Part shown: positions 47,473 to 61,290 of the stretch, one piece after another | How the letters are laid out: the number at the start of each line of letters is the position of its first letter | Position numbering within the stretch: position 1 is the first letter of the stretch | DNA from: Dermacentor variabilis | Taxonomy: Eukaryota > Arthropoda > Arachnida > Ixodida > Ixodidae | DNA length: 64,000 nucleotides | Direction of reading: 5' to 3' | NCBI RefSeq assembly: GCF_050947875.1 | Contig: NC_134573.1 | Location: 33,749,615-33,813,614, forward strand | Translations under genes and position numbers: made by a program | Notes under the pieces: model-generated | The model's input: only the letters and a program-made list of their open reading frames with translations | Databases searched by the model: none | Told to the model about the DNA's origin: nothing

Positions 47473-47806
47473 GAAGGCAGCCGACGAGATGCTCAGCCTG
47501 GCAGCGAGCCACTGCCGCGTGGGCTTCATGGACAGGCCCGGCTTGCGGCCGAGCAAGGAGAGCGACACCGGCGTGGCCATCATCGAGCTTCCTCCGGCGG
47601 TGATGTCGGCGCACAGCGACCTTCCGGCGGCCGGGGACGTCGCGCTGCCGGGCAGCGGCGGCTCGAGCGAGCGACTCGACGTGAAGGACGAGGAAGAACC
47701 GGAGAAGAGCGAAAGACTGTGTGTCACGTGTGCCCAGGTCTTTCTACCTTTCCTCCTGGCTGGCATGGGCTCCGTGGCGGCCAGCCTTCTGCTAGACCAC
47801 GTCAAG
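47473..47806 (+). CDS. SLC41/MgtE-like cation transporter, N-terminal exon
   Basis: The exon lies between an acceptor (TACTTACAG, AG at 47471-47472) and a strong donor (GTCAAG/GTACGT, GT at 47807). It encodes 111 codons. First comes an acidic, Ser/Pro-rich cytosolic stretch (ESDTGVAIIELPPAV, then KDEEEPEKSERLC). The hydrophobic segment VFLPFLLAGMGSVAASLLLD follows, with HVK at the exon end. This last part closely matches the start of the first MgtE-like domain of SLC41 proteins (family pattern VFFPFLLAGxGxVxAGxxLD), where an intron in the same place is plausible. SLC41 proteins move Mg2+ across membranes. If there were no upstream exon, ATG 47459 or 47489 could start the protein. The phase-compatible exon at 21897 makes that less likely. 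Later exons are outside the window. Confidence 0.65.
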
Positions 47807-50464
<2,658 letters not shown>

Positions 50465-50489
50465 AAATAATAAAACATATTCTAATGAA

Positions 50490-51855
50490 AGATTCTAATA
50501 AATCGTTTCCCTAGCTTTACCGCAGCTCGCGTATGCTTCTTCTTCCTTCTTATATCTCGCTTTATAGGTGCATGTTCTAAGGCATCCCGATCTCGCTTCG
50601 AAAAGTAAGGAGCTTCCCTTTGAGTCCTCATAAATGGGTTCTTCCCTGATTTCGCTTTTTCCTCTTAAGTAGTTACTCAAGGCAGGTTTCTTTTCCATTG
50701 TCACCAACCATGAGATTATATAAGCCTCTCTGACTTTCCGCTTGACGTTTCATGTTGCTCAACCTAGAGGCCGCGTACTTGATGCTAAGCTTCCTAGTTA
50801 ATTTTCTCACTGTGAATCAACGTTTTTCCTGTACAGATACCTCAACACTCTCCCAGCCCACTTACTTGACGTTTTTCATAGTCAATTTTGCTGCGACCTT
50901 CCCTCACTTCGAAACTAATCCAGCCCATATCACCCTGCAAAATTTCATTTGTAGTCTTCCCGTGAACGCCCAATGCGAGGCGCCCCACTGACCTTTGGCT
51001 CCCGTGGAGTCCTGATTGTACCCCTCATTTAAAGCAAACAACCGCAGTTCCGAGCTTAAGTCCTGGAACCATTACACCTTTGCGCATACCCCTGACCATG
51101 TCGTACCTATTCTATCCCCATAACGCTCTGCGCTTCATTGGGGCTGCATTTCTCTTCCCCCTCACTGTTATTGTTTTTTCCTCTGTTTCCATATATCTAT
51201 TGCCTTCGTTTATACACATACCAAGATATTTATGTTCTGTTACCCGTGGTATTTCCTGCCCCGGTATTTCTACTGTCTGTTCACTGTTTTTATTGAATAC
51301 CATAACACCCGATTTTCTAACACTAAATTTCAAAGATAAATTCTCTCCTTCCTGCTCACAGATATTAGCCAGACGTTGCAAATCACTTTGCGTGTTAGCT
51401 AGCAACACAATGTCGTCCGCATAAAATAAACATGGAAGCTGCTGCTCTACTACTGCACCCGCCTGTTTGTATGGAGAATAAAGACGATATTACTTCCCTC
51501 CAGCGCCCTCTCCATCCTCACCATGTACATCATAAACAACAGTGGGGTTAAAGGGCACCCCTGCCTCAGTCCTTTGTTGATATCTACTTTCTCCTCACAC
51601 CTCTTTCCATCCCATTCAACACAGGCGGTATTTCCTAGGTAAATCTCTCTCAAAAGCTGTAGACAATTGTCACCTAAGCCTTCCCCTTCCAGAATATCGC
51701 ACAAAGTGTTGCGGTCTAAGTTGTCATACGCTCCTAAAATGTCTAAAATGGCCACATATAACGGTCTTCTTTCTACTCTTGATATTTAAATACGCTGAGT
51801 AAGAAAAAATAAGTTATCATCTAAACGCCTACCTATTCTGAAGCCATTCTGAAGT
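50490..51855 (-). pseudogene. CR1-like RT second half and C-terminal domain
   Basis: From 51855 downwards: LQNGFRIGRRLDDNLFFLTQ, then RPLYVAILDILGAYDNLDR (block A, Asp kept), INKGLRQGCPLTPLLFMMYM, a degraded catalytic box region near 51470-51410, MLLANTQSDLQRLANICEQE and SGVMVFNKNSEQTVEI. Below 51090 it continues LGVHGKTTNEILQGDMG and RSKIDYEKRQVSGLG, then a basic tail reaching about 50490. Several stops and shifts are present. The start joins the stub at 52958 (AENNDIF). Confidence 0.8.
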
Positions 51856-51858
51856 TTT

Positions 51859-52957
51859 CAGTCAGTTTGAGATTAGGGACTTGACCTCGCTGTTATTGTG
51901 TGGCCCAGTTTAGGCGACTACAGCAAAGCGTAGGACGAGCCCACACCTGCTGTATCGGCCAATAACCGGAAATGAGGCACGCATATGGGTTCCGCGAAGA
52001 AAGGACGCGGGCAGCAACTCACGCGTGAAGAGAAAGCAGATTAGTGGCTGCAACGTAGAAAAGGCACTAGAACTGCACCCCCGCTCGGAACAAAAGGCTA
52101 GAAGGGGAGCGTTCGGGGAGACGAGCGTGAAGATGAAAGAAGGGGGGTGCTTGAGGTCACTGCCACCGCTAATGCCCACGCGCTCCCCAAATGTCCCGTC
52201 ACGGAATTTGGGCAACGCGACGCTGCGCAGCCGCTTTGATGTTTGGCATCCGCGTGCCCCTGCTAAGGATTCCCGTGAAAATCGCTGTAGCTTTATCACT
52301 TAGCCGGCTATGGCCGAGGAATGCTTTTCTGTGCTGTTACCATCGGGTCCCAATTATGGTGTTTGTATTTCAAGCGAACCGGCACACAGCTGCACGGGAG
52401 ACAGATTTCTCAGTACTGGCAGGGTAGCCCGCTGTCCGGCGGATATGGAGTTAATAATCCGCGATTTCACGGAACATTCTCGGCAGCTTGCATGACGGCC
52501 GTTTGCAGGTGAAAAGAGGGAAGACATCAGGGGCCGATACTCGCAGCCCAACGTAGGGGAGAGGGAGGTGGCACGTGTGTTTGAGAAATCCTATCCCCTG
52601 GCGTGTTCTAAAGAGTGCCACTCTTTCCACCAATGCCGTGTGCGGCACGAAAGTGGTTGTGCTATTGGTTACAATGATGTGAACTCGCATGTGTGATTGG
52701 CTGGTTTGCGAATCCTTTCTACAACTGAGGGCTTAAAAAGTCATGTTTGGTTGTGTGGAAAAAAGAGAGCGGAGCTTCGGGCTTGGACCCGGACAGACGC
52801 TTCGGCGTTTGAATAAAACGTCACTTCGTCGGACAACGGCTCTTCCTTCGCGCTGCCACCGTGCACTCGAATCATCGAGGGGCGCCGACTTCGGACCTTC
52901 AACACCTTCCCTCCTTGAATAGCATTGAAGCTACAAGAGGACAAAGGGAAAGGAAAT
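51859..52957 (+). mobile_element. 1.1-kb LTR-like insertion in the CR1-like RT
   Basis: This segment interrupts the RT between AENNDIF and LQNGFRIGRR. The flanks show short similar runs (GAAGTTTTC and AACTTTCTC), possibly a worn target duplication. Inside are a GGGCTTAAAAAG box (52728-52739) and AATAAA (52813-52818) in + orientation, and a purine-rich right end. This suggests a solo LTR, but clear TG...CA termini could not be fixed. No coding is present. Confidence 0.5.
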
Positions 52958-54558
52958 TAACTTTCTCCAAAAAATGTCATTATTCTCTGCCCATGCTTGC
53001 AGCTTTAATTTGATTGCCTGCATTGCTAGCCCGTATATTACTGACGTAATGGTCAACGGCCTATACGAGTGAATTCTCTCTTTCTCCCCCTTCCCTTTAT
53101 AAATTAAATTCATTCTACTTGGTCGCCAGCTGTCTCGTATTGTTCTATCTTTTAAAGTTTCTTCCTCTGTTTTCACCAGAGCTTCCTTACTTTTTGGTCC
53201 TAGTTCATTGATCAGCCTAACGGAAACCTCGTCTTGCCCTGCGGCTGTGCGCTTAGGAATTTTCTCTTCGGCTTTCTTCCAGTCGGAATTGGTCAACACC
53301 AGCTCATTTTCCACTTCGGTCTCTTTCATGCTGCTTTTTTCTTCAAATACAGCCTCGTCATTGCTTTGGAAAGATTCGGCTGTTCTTTTTCGGAAGTAAT
53401 TCATTGCCGCTTCTCCTTCTAGTGTGTTTTCATCTTCGTGTAGGATATGTTGTTGACTTCCTGCCTAATAATCTTATGTGGTTCCAAAATATTCTAGGTG
53501 AAGCCTTTTTCTCACGCATTTCTGTCAACTTACGTTCACTTTCACCATTTAATTTTGCTTGTACCAGTATTTGAACCGTATACTTTTTCTCCTGGTATAT
53601 TTCCCGTTTACTGGTTACTTCATCCTGCGGCAACTGCGCCTTCTTTGCCTGCCTGTACTCTCGGGATGCTTTCTGTCGTTCGGCGATCGCTTCTCGTATC
53701 TCCCTGTTCCACCAGCCTTTCGGTTTCTTTTTTCCTTTCAAACGAACTCGTTTCTCTTTCCACATTTCTCATATTATTACACTTAGAAGCTCACTATATT
53801 CCCACTCTTTACTTGGTCGTTTGCCAAGTTGTTCCTCGACTCTAGTGATGATATTGGTTATTTGTTCAGCGTTCAAATTTGGACTCGCCATTTTGCACTC
53901 CTTGCTCTCTTTCCCAACAACATATCCGATTTTCAATATGATGCGTTTATGGTCACTCCCTATGCATAATTATATACCCTTCCTCACAAAGTACCATTTC
54001 TTTCAACTCACGAATTCCTTCTGTCATCAATGGTTGATTGCCGGTTTCCCACCTCCCACGTGATCTGCCCTTCACACTTAGGCCCATCAGTGTATTCAGG
54101 ATAACGAGGTTATGTTGCTCACAAAGTTCTAGCATTGACTTCCCGTTAGCCATTTAGATCCTGTATCTAAATCCATAGCCATCTAAATCCTGTATGGGGG
54201 TATTCAGGTCTCCTAATAGGATAACTTCGGCATCATTCTCGAAATCCTTAATATCAGCACTTATGCATTCCACTAATTCTTTATTCTTCTCTGTGCAATC
54301 ATTTCCGGTCCACAAATACCTAACTCCAAGCCAAGTTTTTTTCCCACTTGTGTAGCTGATAAACAAAGATGCTCTTGACATTTCGAATTTCTTCTTTTTC
54401 GATTTGGCTCCCTCCCTTTCTTACCGACTTAGTTCTGTTGGACCATTCCCAAACATAATTCTCCATCACTGGCGGCTCTTCCGAGTCTCTAAGGTGCGTT
54501 TCTGTAAGCGCATACACCACTATTTTTTCTCTATTTAACTGCTCCTGAATCTCTGCCC
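52958..54558 (-). pseudogene. CR1-like AP-endonuclease and RT first half
   Basis: Reading down from 54558: WAEIQEQLNREKIVVYALTE, THLRDSEEPPVMENYVW (endonuclease catalytic Glu region), EVILLGDLNTPIQDLDGYG (GDLN box), LELCEQHNLVILNT and a lysine-rich linker (53765-53430, KPKGWWNREIREAI). The RT entry follows: KIPKRTAAGQDEVSVRLINE, RMNLIYKGKGEKERIHSYRP and LKLQAWAENNDIF. Frames change at least five times. The order matches a CR1-type ORF2. Confidence 0.8.
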
Positions 54559-54569
54559 AATTTTTCTTT

Positions 54570-55610
54570 ATTCAGAGATACCCCGCATTTCCCGGGGGCG
54601 TGCAAGTAGAGGGGTTACAACTTCGGAAAAAACACATCTTCATTCGCACAGCAGACTTGGTCACAAGATAATCCATTCCATTCTGTTAGAGTTTGCTCAA
54701 AAAATGAATTAGCATAAATGTTCGTTCTAGTTCGGTATTCTCGAATTTTAAAGTCATGATCTGTTCTCTTAGATACATGGTGCGGTGGTTTAAAATAAGT
54801 GTCTCTATTGATTCCGGTTTTGTTATTATATATGCTAAATAGCAATTTTAGTCGCAGTTTCCTTCGGCGAGACGAGAGCGCTTCCCATCCGAGCTCACTT
54901 TTCATTGCAGTGCAGCTCTCCTCTCGCTTGTATCGCCCATGAGCGAACGTTCCCGCTCTGTTTTGTATTCTCTCGATTTGGTCGATCAAGGTTTTCTGAC
55001 GAGGGTCCCAAACACAACACGCATACTCCAAGATCGGACGAACGAATGAAATATAAGCAGTATTTTTTAGGGCAAAAGATGAAGATTTCAAATTTCGCTG
55101 AATAAGATTTAGCGCTCTGGCAGCATTTGCAACTACATCACTCGCATGTGCGTTGGAAGAACAATCACTTGAAAACGTCACACCCAAATATTTATGCATA
55201 GATTTCTGGTCAATAATATCAGTGTTCAAAAAATAACGGGTTTCTATTATTTTCATTTTTTTTCGTGAAAGACAAATGAAAAGATTTTTTGTATTTAGTT
55301 GCATTTTCCACTTTTCACGCCATGAGACAATGTTAGTAAGATCAGCCTGCACATCGATGGAGTCCTGTTCATTTTTTTATATTTCTATACACTACGCAGT
55401 CTTCGGCAAACAAGCGTAAACGCGAAGATATCGCGGTAGGAACATCGTTAATATAAACTAAGAACAATAGCGGCCCTAAAACAGATCCTTGAGGAACTCC
55501 CGATGTGACCTCTACCCAAGGAGAAGTAGCGCCGTTCAGTATTACGCATTGCCGACGCTGCGACAAGTAATTGGCAATCCAGTTACACATTTCTTAACGT
55601 TTGCCTCATG
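54570..55610 (-). mobile_element. 5'-truncated LINE nested in the CR1-like ORF2
   Basis: AATTTTTCTTT (54559-54569) and AAGTTTTCCTTT (55611-55622) look like the diverged target duplication. The insert encodes, from 55590: CNWIANYLSQRRQCVILNGA, SGVPQGSVLGPLLFLVYIND, LRLFAEDCVVY (FADD changed to FAED), then after a shift SWREKWKMQLNTKN, MHKYLGVTFSSDCSSNA, FVRPILEYACCVWDPR and RIQNRAGTFAHG. It ends at 54615. The FAED change removes one catalytic aspartate. Confidence 0.85.
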
Positions 55611-56099
55611 AAGTTTTCCTTTCTTCTGCCGCCCTGCATGTTTATGTAGCCTATTGCATGGCGAACTCTTTCTAGTTTTCTTACTTTTTCTGTTATCCGC
55701 GGCGATGCTATACTGAGGTTCCCTTAGGGGACCTTCTTCATTACTACGCACTGTGGCCTCCTGAGCTCCCGCGGGCCCTCTAAAGAAGCAACAGCATGAC
55801 CAGTAAGTCGCCGTCCCACTTCTCGAGCATGCCTGTAGTTGAAGTGGATCCCATCTCGTTTAAAACCACCACACCTTCTCGCTTCCCTGTTTACTTCGAC
55901 AACCTCGAAGCCTTTTTCTCTGCTCATTTTACATATCGCCTCATTAACTGCCACTGCGGCTCTTTGTATGTGGCTGTCAAGTACAGGCACCTCCGGCACC
56001 GTGCACACCATGATCTGCACCTGAAGGGACAGGTCGCGCAAGTCGTCCACCCCCTTCGCCAAGCGCTGGGCTAGTCCTGTCGCTTGCCCGTTTTTATAG
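55611..56099 (-). pseudogene. CR1-like ORF1 esterase C-terminal half and ORF2 start
   Basis: From 56099: NGQATGLAQRLAKGVDDLRD, QIMVCTVPEVPVLD, EKGFEVVEVNREARR, then FKRDGIHFNYRHAREVGRRL. The DGIH motif carries the catalytic Asp and His of SGNH hydrolases. The Ser (GDS) and Asn (GGLND) blocks lie 4.5 kb away at 60553-60780, beyond an insertion. After the esterase a basic stretch (KSKKTRKSSPCNR) leads to HKHAGRQKKGKL, the start of ORF2, which breaks at 55611 and resumes at 54558. Confidence 0.75.
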
Positions 56100-56557
56100 T
56101 GTATCCACACGACGGACGGCTACACGCAAATCCGTGCCGCGGACGCTTATTCCGCCACCCGCCCGGCTGCGAAGCGCATCCAGACGACGGACGAACTCAG
56201 CAGACGACCGCGCCGGGAAAATAAAGATGGCGGCGCCGCCCGAAGCGACTGCCGTCCGCCTCGAACCTGTCAAGTCGTCGTCGTCGTCCACTGTGTGGCG
56301 CGTAACTTTCAAACTGAGGCTTGTATTTGGTTTAAGTTTGTGTCCAGAAGCTTGGACAGCAACGTATAGGTGATGAGTGGGCACCGTTTGCGAAAGCGAT
56401 ACTCAGATTCTCGGCGTGTAGGCTTACAGAGGCTATATTTGCTGTACATGGCCTCGAAGATGTTGCGGCGGCCCGGGCGGATCTCACTGGTCATAAGTTG
56501 AAATGATTGCTTGTTTCTACTCACTCTAGATGGCGCCGTCGGTGTAACAAAGACTTG

Positions 56558-56603
56558 GGGCTTCTTCGATTTTCCACTTCTGGCTACCCGCGGGCTGCCA
56601 GAG
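56558..56603 (+). repeat. Repeat B palindrome (copy 2)
   Basis: GGCTTCTTCGATTTTCC precedes TTCTGGCTACCCGCGGGCTG (palindrome 56578-56603). Related copies occur at 44761, 58718 and 60001. Confidence 0.6.
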
Positions 56604-58542
56604 CCAGCCAGAGGCGCTATTCTGGACATAGAGTTTCTCACTATATTACCTAGAGGGAAATCTGCGCTGTGGTATGCATGTGAATTCCGGTATATTGGGG
56701 ATTCGGATTGGCATCGTTCTCGTAGAGACAGGACACCTTGAAGACGCGCTTGGCAAATACCGTTCCGTCTGTCGTAATGATTCATTTTCTACTAGAACAG
56801 CACGGGAAAAGCTGTTTTAGCTTTATTATTACGCGAAAACATGTTTTGTTTAACTATGAGAACTTGTTAATGCGTGTACGACTACATGTTACGTAAAAAG
56901 TATCAGCGGGCCGCTAAAGTTGGAGGACAGACGACAAGGTTCGCGCTCGCTTTGAAACAGTTAATCGTCTGTTCTTGCTTTTCTTCGCTTAGTCATGCGT
57001 CGTGGGTGAGTAAAGATGTAATATGCGTGAATGGAAACGTTTTATGAAGATTTTACTTTGAGGACGCGTTATTTGCGTAGCCATATCCACGTTTTAGACG
57101 AAACCTCTTAAAACACCAGCCAACAGGAGCCTCGCAGACACATATACCGTCATTCCCATGACGGCATGGTGCCCCCTTAAGAAACTCCCATAGACGGTGG
57201 CGCCAGATTACCCTCTAGGTGTTATAGTGAGAAACTCTATGATTCTGGACATTCCGCCATTTTCTTCGATGCGTGACGTAGGCGCGACGTAAACAAAATG
57301 GCGCTGGTGGCCCCGTTTTGCTTACGTAACGTGACGCCAACTTGACGTTTCGCCTAAGGAACTGTAATGAAGGCACTGAATGTTGCGTTATCGATAAAGC
57401 AAAACAGTTTTCCTCCGCAGTGAAAATAAAGCAGCTATCTCAAAGCGTTTGATTATTCCGTCGAAAGCGCTTCTCGTTTCCGTCGTCTGCTGCGTACAAG
57501 CCGTCGTCTGCTTCAATAGCTAGGATGCGTGTCCCCGGAAAATGGAATGAGTCATCGTATGTTGGCGTCAACGCGCTTGTTTTCTTGCTTGAGACAACAT
57601 ACGCAACCTACCAGTGGTGATGCGCACACGTTCTAGGCCACGCTATCGCAATCTCATGAAACGCAAGTGACTCAGCCCGACTCGGCCGGCTGAGAAACGG
57701 CCGAATATCACCGACAGCGTTGCGCGCGCCAGAGATATCCACTAACGCGACGCAAGCGCCGGCGCTGCCATCTATTGTTTTCGCTGGTTACTCGCACCGC
57801 GGGAGGAAACTTAAGGCGCCGCCTTGCGTACATTTCTTTTTATAAATTAGAAAGAGGCCATTGTCATAACTTTTGATTGTGCGAAAAGGCATTAATCTTG
57901 ATTACAATACAAATGCAGCAGTGAAAAGTGGACAACATTGCCGAAAGTTTGCTATGTTCAACCAATATTATTTCGTATAAACGCGTTCTTTTAAAAAATG
58001 ATGGCCCCAAACACAAATGCCAACACCACCCTAGAGCGATGCAAATACTATGAGCACGCGTTATGAAGAAAAGATTTTCGTGGCGCCAAACGACGGGGAA
58101 AATGTGGCGGTACGCATTCCTCTTGGCTGCCATTGCATATGGCTGCTCATTAGCATAATTCGCGCGGCTCGTCGCAGCAAAAATTATGGCGGGAAATCTC
58201 AGCAATGGCGGCCCAGCGCAACGTCACGCATCGTCAAAATGACGTTTACGAAACAGCCCTTCCTGTGACGCTCCTCACGAGATATTCCTTCAGCCAATCA
58301 GCAAGCTGGCGTGGCGCACATCTTGGATCACCACCACATATTCGCGCAATTGCAGATGCATTGCACTGGCTTCTACACGTTACCGCTCACATTCTTTTTG
58401 AAGCGCTAACATCACAATATATCTGCCAAGGACCAAAAAAAATGTATTAGCCCATAAAATTTGCAGCTCCACGTCACGTTTCATCATCGCGATGAAAACG
58501 CAAAATGGCATTTCGCAAAACTTCCGTTTCCCTGCACGAATT

Positions 58543-59184
58543 TCAAGGCACGTGAGCTCTCCACAACCAATCAGAGTCAACATGGCGGATAATGGCGGCC
58601 GTGCAGCCGCCATGCGTGTCGAGAATAGCACCCCAGAGCGTCTTCGTTTTTCTCGGGTTGCACCGCCCACCGCGGGACGCACTTCCGCCGGGCGTTTGTT
58701 TGGCTCGGGCTGGACGGTTCTGGCTACCCGCGGGCTGCCAGAACCTGCCAGGACATGTGCGAGGACGATTTTGGTCTTGCTGCTCCCTGGAAGTTCTCTG
58801 GCTAGCAGACGACTGAAAGAGGCGATGGGCGCTCGTCGCCATCTTTGCGAGGACTTCACGGATTGCAACGCGGGTGCTTGCGGACTTGCATTTACCTCGC
58901 TCAGCCAACTGTCTACGGTCATCTTCGGATTTCCTTACTTCTAGCGTTATCTTTTTAGGTGCTAACGTTCCGTTCCGCATGGCGAAGCGGTGGGATACGA
59001 GCCGTGGTGAACCGTTTGAAGCTTTTGTGTATGTCCCCTGATTGCTTCTTCGCGGCGGTGAACAGCGCGCCGCGCTCTCATGCGTGCATGTTATCTGCAA
59101 TGTGTTCCACGCAAGTTGTAGATGCTCATTCACAGATTGCGGTACATTTTGGGTTCGTCTTTCACTGGTGGCGTTCCTTTTCAC
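58543..59184 (-). other. Unassigned open frame inside the 4.45-kb element
   Basis: This is an open stretch of 213 codons, basic and Arg/Ser-rich, with no family I recognise. It includes ERGKCKSASTRVAIREVLAK. A good part overlaps repeat B and is CpG-rich, so the openness may be compositional. If the element is autonomous, this is one candidate region for a spliced transposase. Confidence 0.2.
58620..58790 (+). repeat. Repeat B (copy 3, longest match)
   Basis: It matches the reverse complement of 44640-44758 over about 90 bp and contains the most perfect palindrome TTCTGGCTACCCGCGGGCTG at 58718-58743. Confidence 0.65.
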
Positions 59185-60000
59185 ATATCTCGCGTATACC
59201 TCATCTTTCTCTGCAGTTAGCGAATGCTTTGCAGCTAGCCCGTGTTCGCTCCGTCTCTCGATCCGTCGTATGCTTAGGTGGCAGCGCGAAACCGATATGT
59301 GTTCGAACTGCAGGCCGTTGATCTAAGAATACACTGATTGCACTCGGTACGTTAGACACACGTACATTGGCTTATTGCTCTCATGATTGCGGCCAATGTT
59401 GTTTTTCATGTGAAACGTTTCGCTGGTCACAGGCGACGTGCATTTTCATGTGCCAGCCGCGTCCCCAGCTCCTTAGGGTCAAAATGAGAAGCACCATCAG
59501 CCACACCAAACTTTCTGAAATCGAAGGCCAAGCAGGTCGGCACGAAATTTTATGCGTATGAGACGTACCCGATAACCTGCTTTTTCATGTCTTGTGATAA
59601 CATAGCGCCAACTCATCGATGTCGCCGGTGGTCGGCGTGGTCGCTGCCAGCAGGGATCCTCCAGCTTTCGACAATCACGATTTCGCGTCTTGTCATCTGT
59701 CGTGTCGGAGTCCATTCGTTGCGCTGCGCAAGGCGAGGCTGGTCTAGTACGCGTCCTGCGCCGAGTCGCGCGTAAGTGATCGTACTCCTGACTGCCAGGT
59801 ATATTTTCAAGCTGGCAACGCATAAATGGGCCGACTACGCCGAGCGGCCGCCGGCCTCGCCGGGCGCTGCCATGCTGGTAGCATGTTTACATTTGGCCAG
59901 CTAACCGGCGTTCGATTTTGCAAACTTCGGGAAGGTTCGGGTCATTTCGGGTTGTCTTTGGAACCCAGCCCGCGTGACTTCCTGTCAGAACCGGAACTAG

Positions 60001-60050
60001 CTGGCTGCCAGCGGGCTGCCAGAACTCCGAAAATCGAAGAGGCCCTTTGT
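60001..60050 (-). repeat. Repeat B palindrome (copy 4)
   Basis: CTGGCTGCCAGCGGGCTGCC at 60001-60020 is followed by CGAAAATCGAAGAGGCC, the same flank as the other copies, in reverse orientation. Confidence 0.6.
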
Positions 60051-60552
60051 CATACGTGTTTTTCACTCTGTATGAAAATGGAGATCGAAAGAAAACGACG
60101 GTTGGCCGCAATGGCTGTTGTTTTGTCCGAATTGCATGATGACGAGTACTTGTTTCATCGGAAGAGGTCTTGTTACGCTCTCGTGTCCACATAATCGGCG
60201 AGAGTCATGCCCCAGAACGCGGGGAACTGCTCCACGATATGTAAGAACAAAGTTGCCTCTTAGCTCAGGTTCATTTCAATCGCTCTTGTGTGAGTCGCGC
60301 GCGCGGGAACAGACACGAATGGTGTCAGCAGCGACGAAGCTGTTTCAGAAAGATCCCAAAGCCGCGGTTGTTGCCAGACTGTAGATCATGCTAGGGTAAA
60401 TCCGCAGCATTCGACCCACAAAATCTTGATGCGAAAAATAGCTCGGCATTTTCCGTCCATGGGGGTCGTGGACGGCACAAATCCGTGACGCGTAGTCACG
60501 TGATGCGCCGTCCGTCGCGAAAAAGACTGATTTCGTCCGTCGTGTGGATCCA

Positions 60553-61290
60553 CCATTAGAATGTCATTTAGCCCACCTGCTACTATGGCAAGGTTGCACA
60601 CGTGGGCATTTTCCGCAAGCTTTGCTTTGGTTCGCTCAATTACAGAACCCAGCGTCCGCCCCGGAAATGTCAATACCGCCACTGTTTTTTATCGCCTTTC
60701 ACCCTCACCGTAATTAATTGGCTAGATGCTTCTGAGCACCTAGCCAGATTTGAGTCGCCGGCGATAATCACTATTTCGACTCTCTCCTACCACCCTGCTT
60801 CCCTTTGTCTTTTTCCGCGTGATTCGGACTCGACAAGGGGCATTGACCCATACGCGCCCGCTTTTCCCGCGTGGCGGCCTCAGTGTAGGTGCCGCTCTAT
60901 CCAGCTAACCCCTCACCACGTTGTACGCATTCCACATAGTTCTCTGGTACTCCCTCTCCTGTCACGTCCGTGGACTGCGTTCCATCGTCACAACCGTTCT
61001 CGTTTACAATGACGGCCCTGTTCAGCTTCTCCTGGGCTGCTTCAAGTCTTTTTTCCCACTACCTTCCGTGCATCACGCGTCCTATTTAGCTCATTTTTGA
61101 GCTCTTCCACCTGTTTGACAAGCTCTTCCTGGAAAGCTTCCATTTTCTTCAGCCTAGCATCGACATCACAGTGCGTGCCGGTTGACTCGATTCCCTCTCC
61201 ATTCTCATGCGTCCCCTCGTTTGCCTTGAGGGACCCCCTGCGCACTGCCCGCTTTTCCGGCTTTCTTGCCATGTATTGCACGGCCTTTTT
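60553..61290 (-). pseudogene. CR1-like ORF1: coiled coil and esterase N-terminal half
   Basis: From 61281 the N-terminus is basic (RKPEKRAVRRG), followed by a heptad-like coiled coil (LKKMEAFQEELVKQVEELKN). After frame shifts, 60790-60730 reads VIIAGDSNLARCSEA with the GDSN serine block. 60680-60553 reads VLTFPGRTLGSVIERTKA, then LAIVAGGLNDIL with the Asn block. The frame stops abruptly at 60552, where the inverted-repeat element begins, and the C-terminal half follows at 56099. Confidence 0.75.

Larger units (their letters stand above)
56100..60552. mobile_element. Undescribed 4.45-kb element with terminal inverted repeats
   Basis: The left end TGTATCCACACGACGGACG (56100-56118) and the right end CGTCCGTCGTGTGGATCCA (60534-60552) are reverse complements at 18 of 19 positions. 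They fall exactly where the esterase frame is broken. Further GACGGACG or CGTCCGTC motifs lie just inside both ends (56177-56195 CATCCAGACGACGGACG; 60508-60518), a usual arrangement for transposase binding. No transposase is recognisable. The interior carries three copies of a CCGCGG palindrome repeat and open frames of unknown meaning. A target duplication is not evident, though CTA lies next to both ends. Confidence 0.65.
50480..61290 (-). mobile_element. CR1-like LINE spread over 10.8 kb by three nested insertions
   Basis: Removing 56100-60552, 54570-55610 and 51859-52957 leaves about 4.2 kb in perfect functional order on the - strand: ORF1 N-terminus (61281), SGNH esterase (60760-60553 joined to 56099-55724), ORF2 start (55690-55611), AP-endonuclease (54558-53950), RT (53404-52958 joined to 51855-51080) and a C-terminal tail (to about 50490). 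Each break falls inside one protein motif that continues on the other side. The esterase in ORF1 is a known feature of CR1-clade elements. Many frameshifts are present. Confidence 0.85.
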
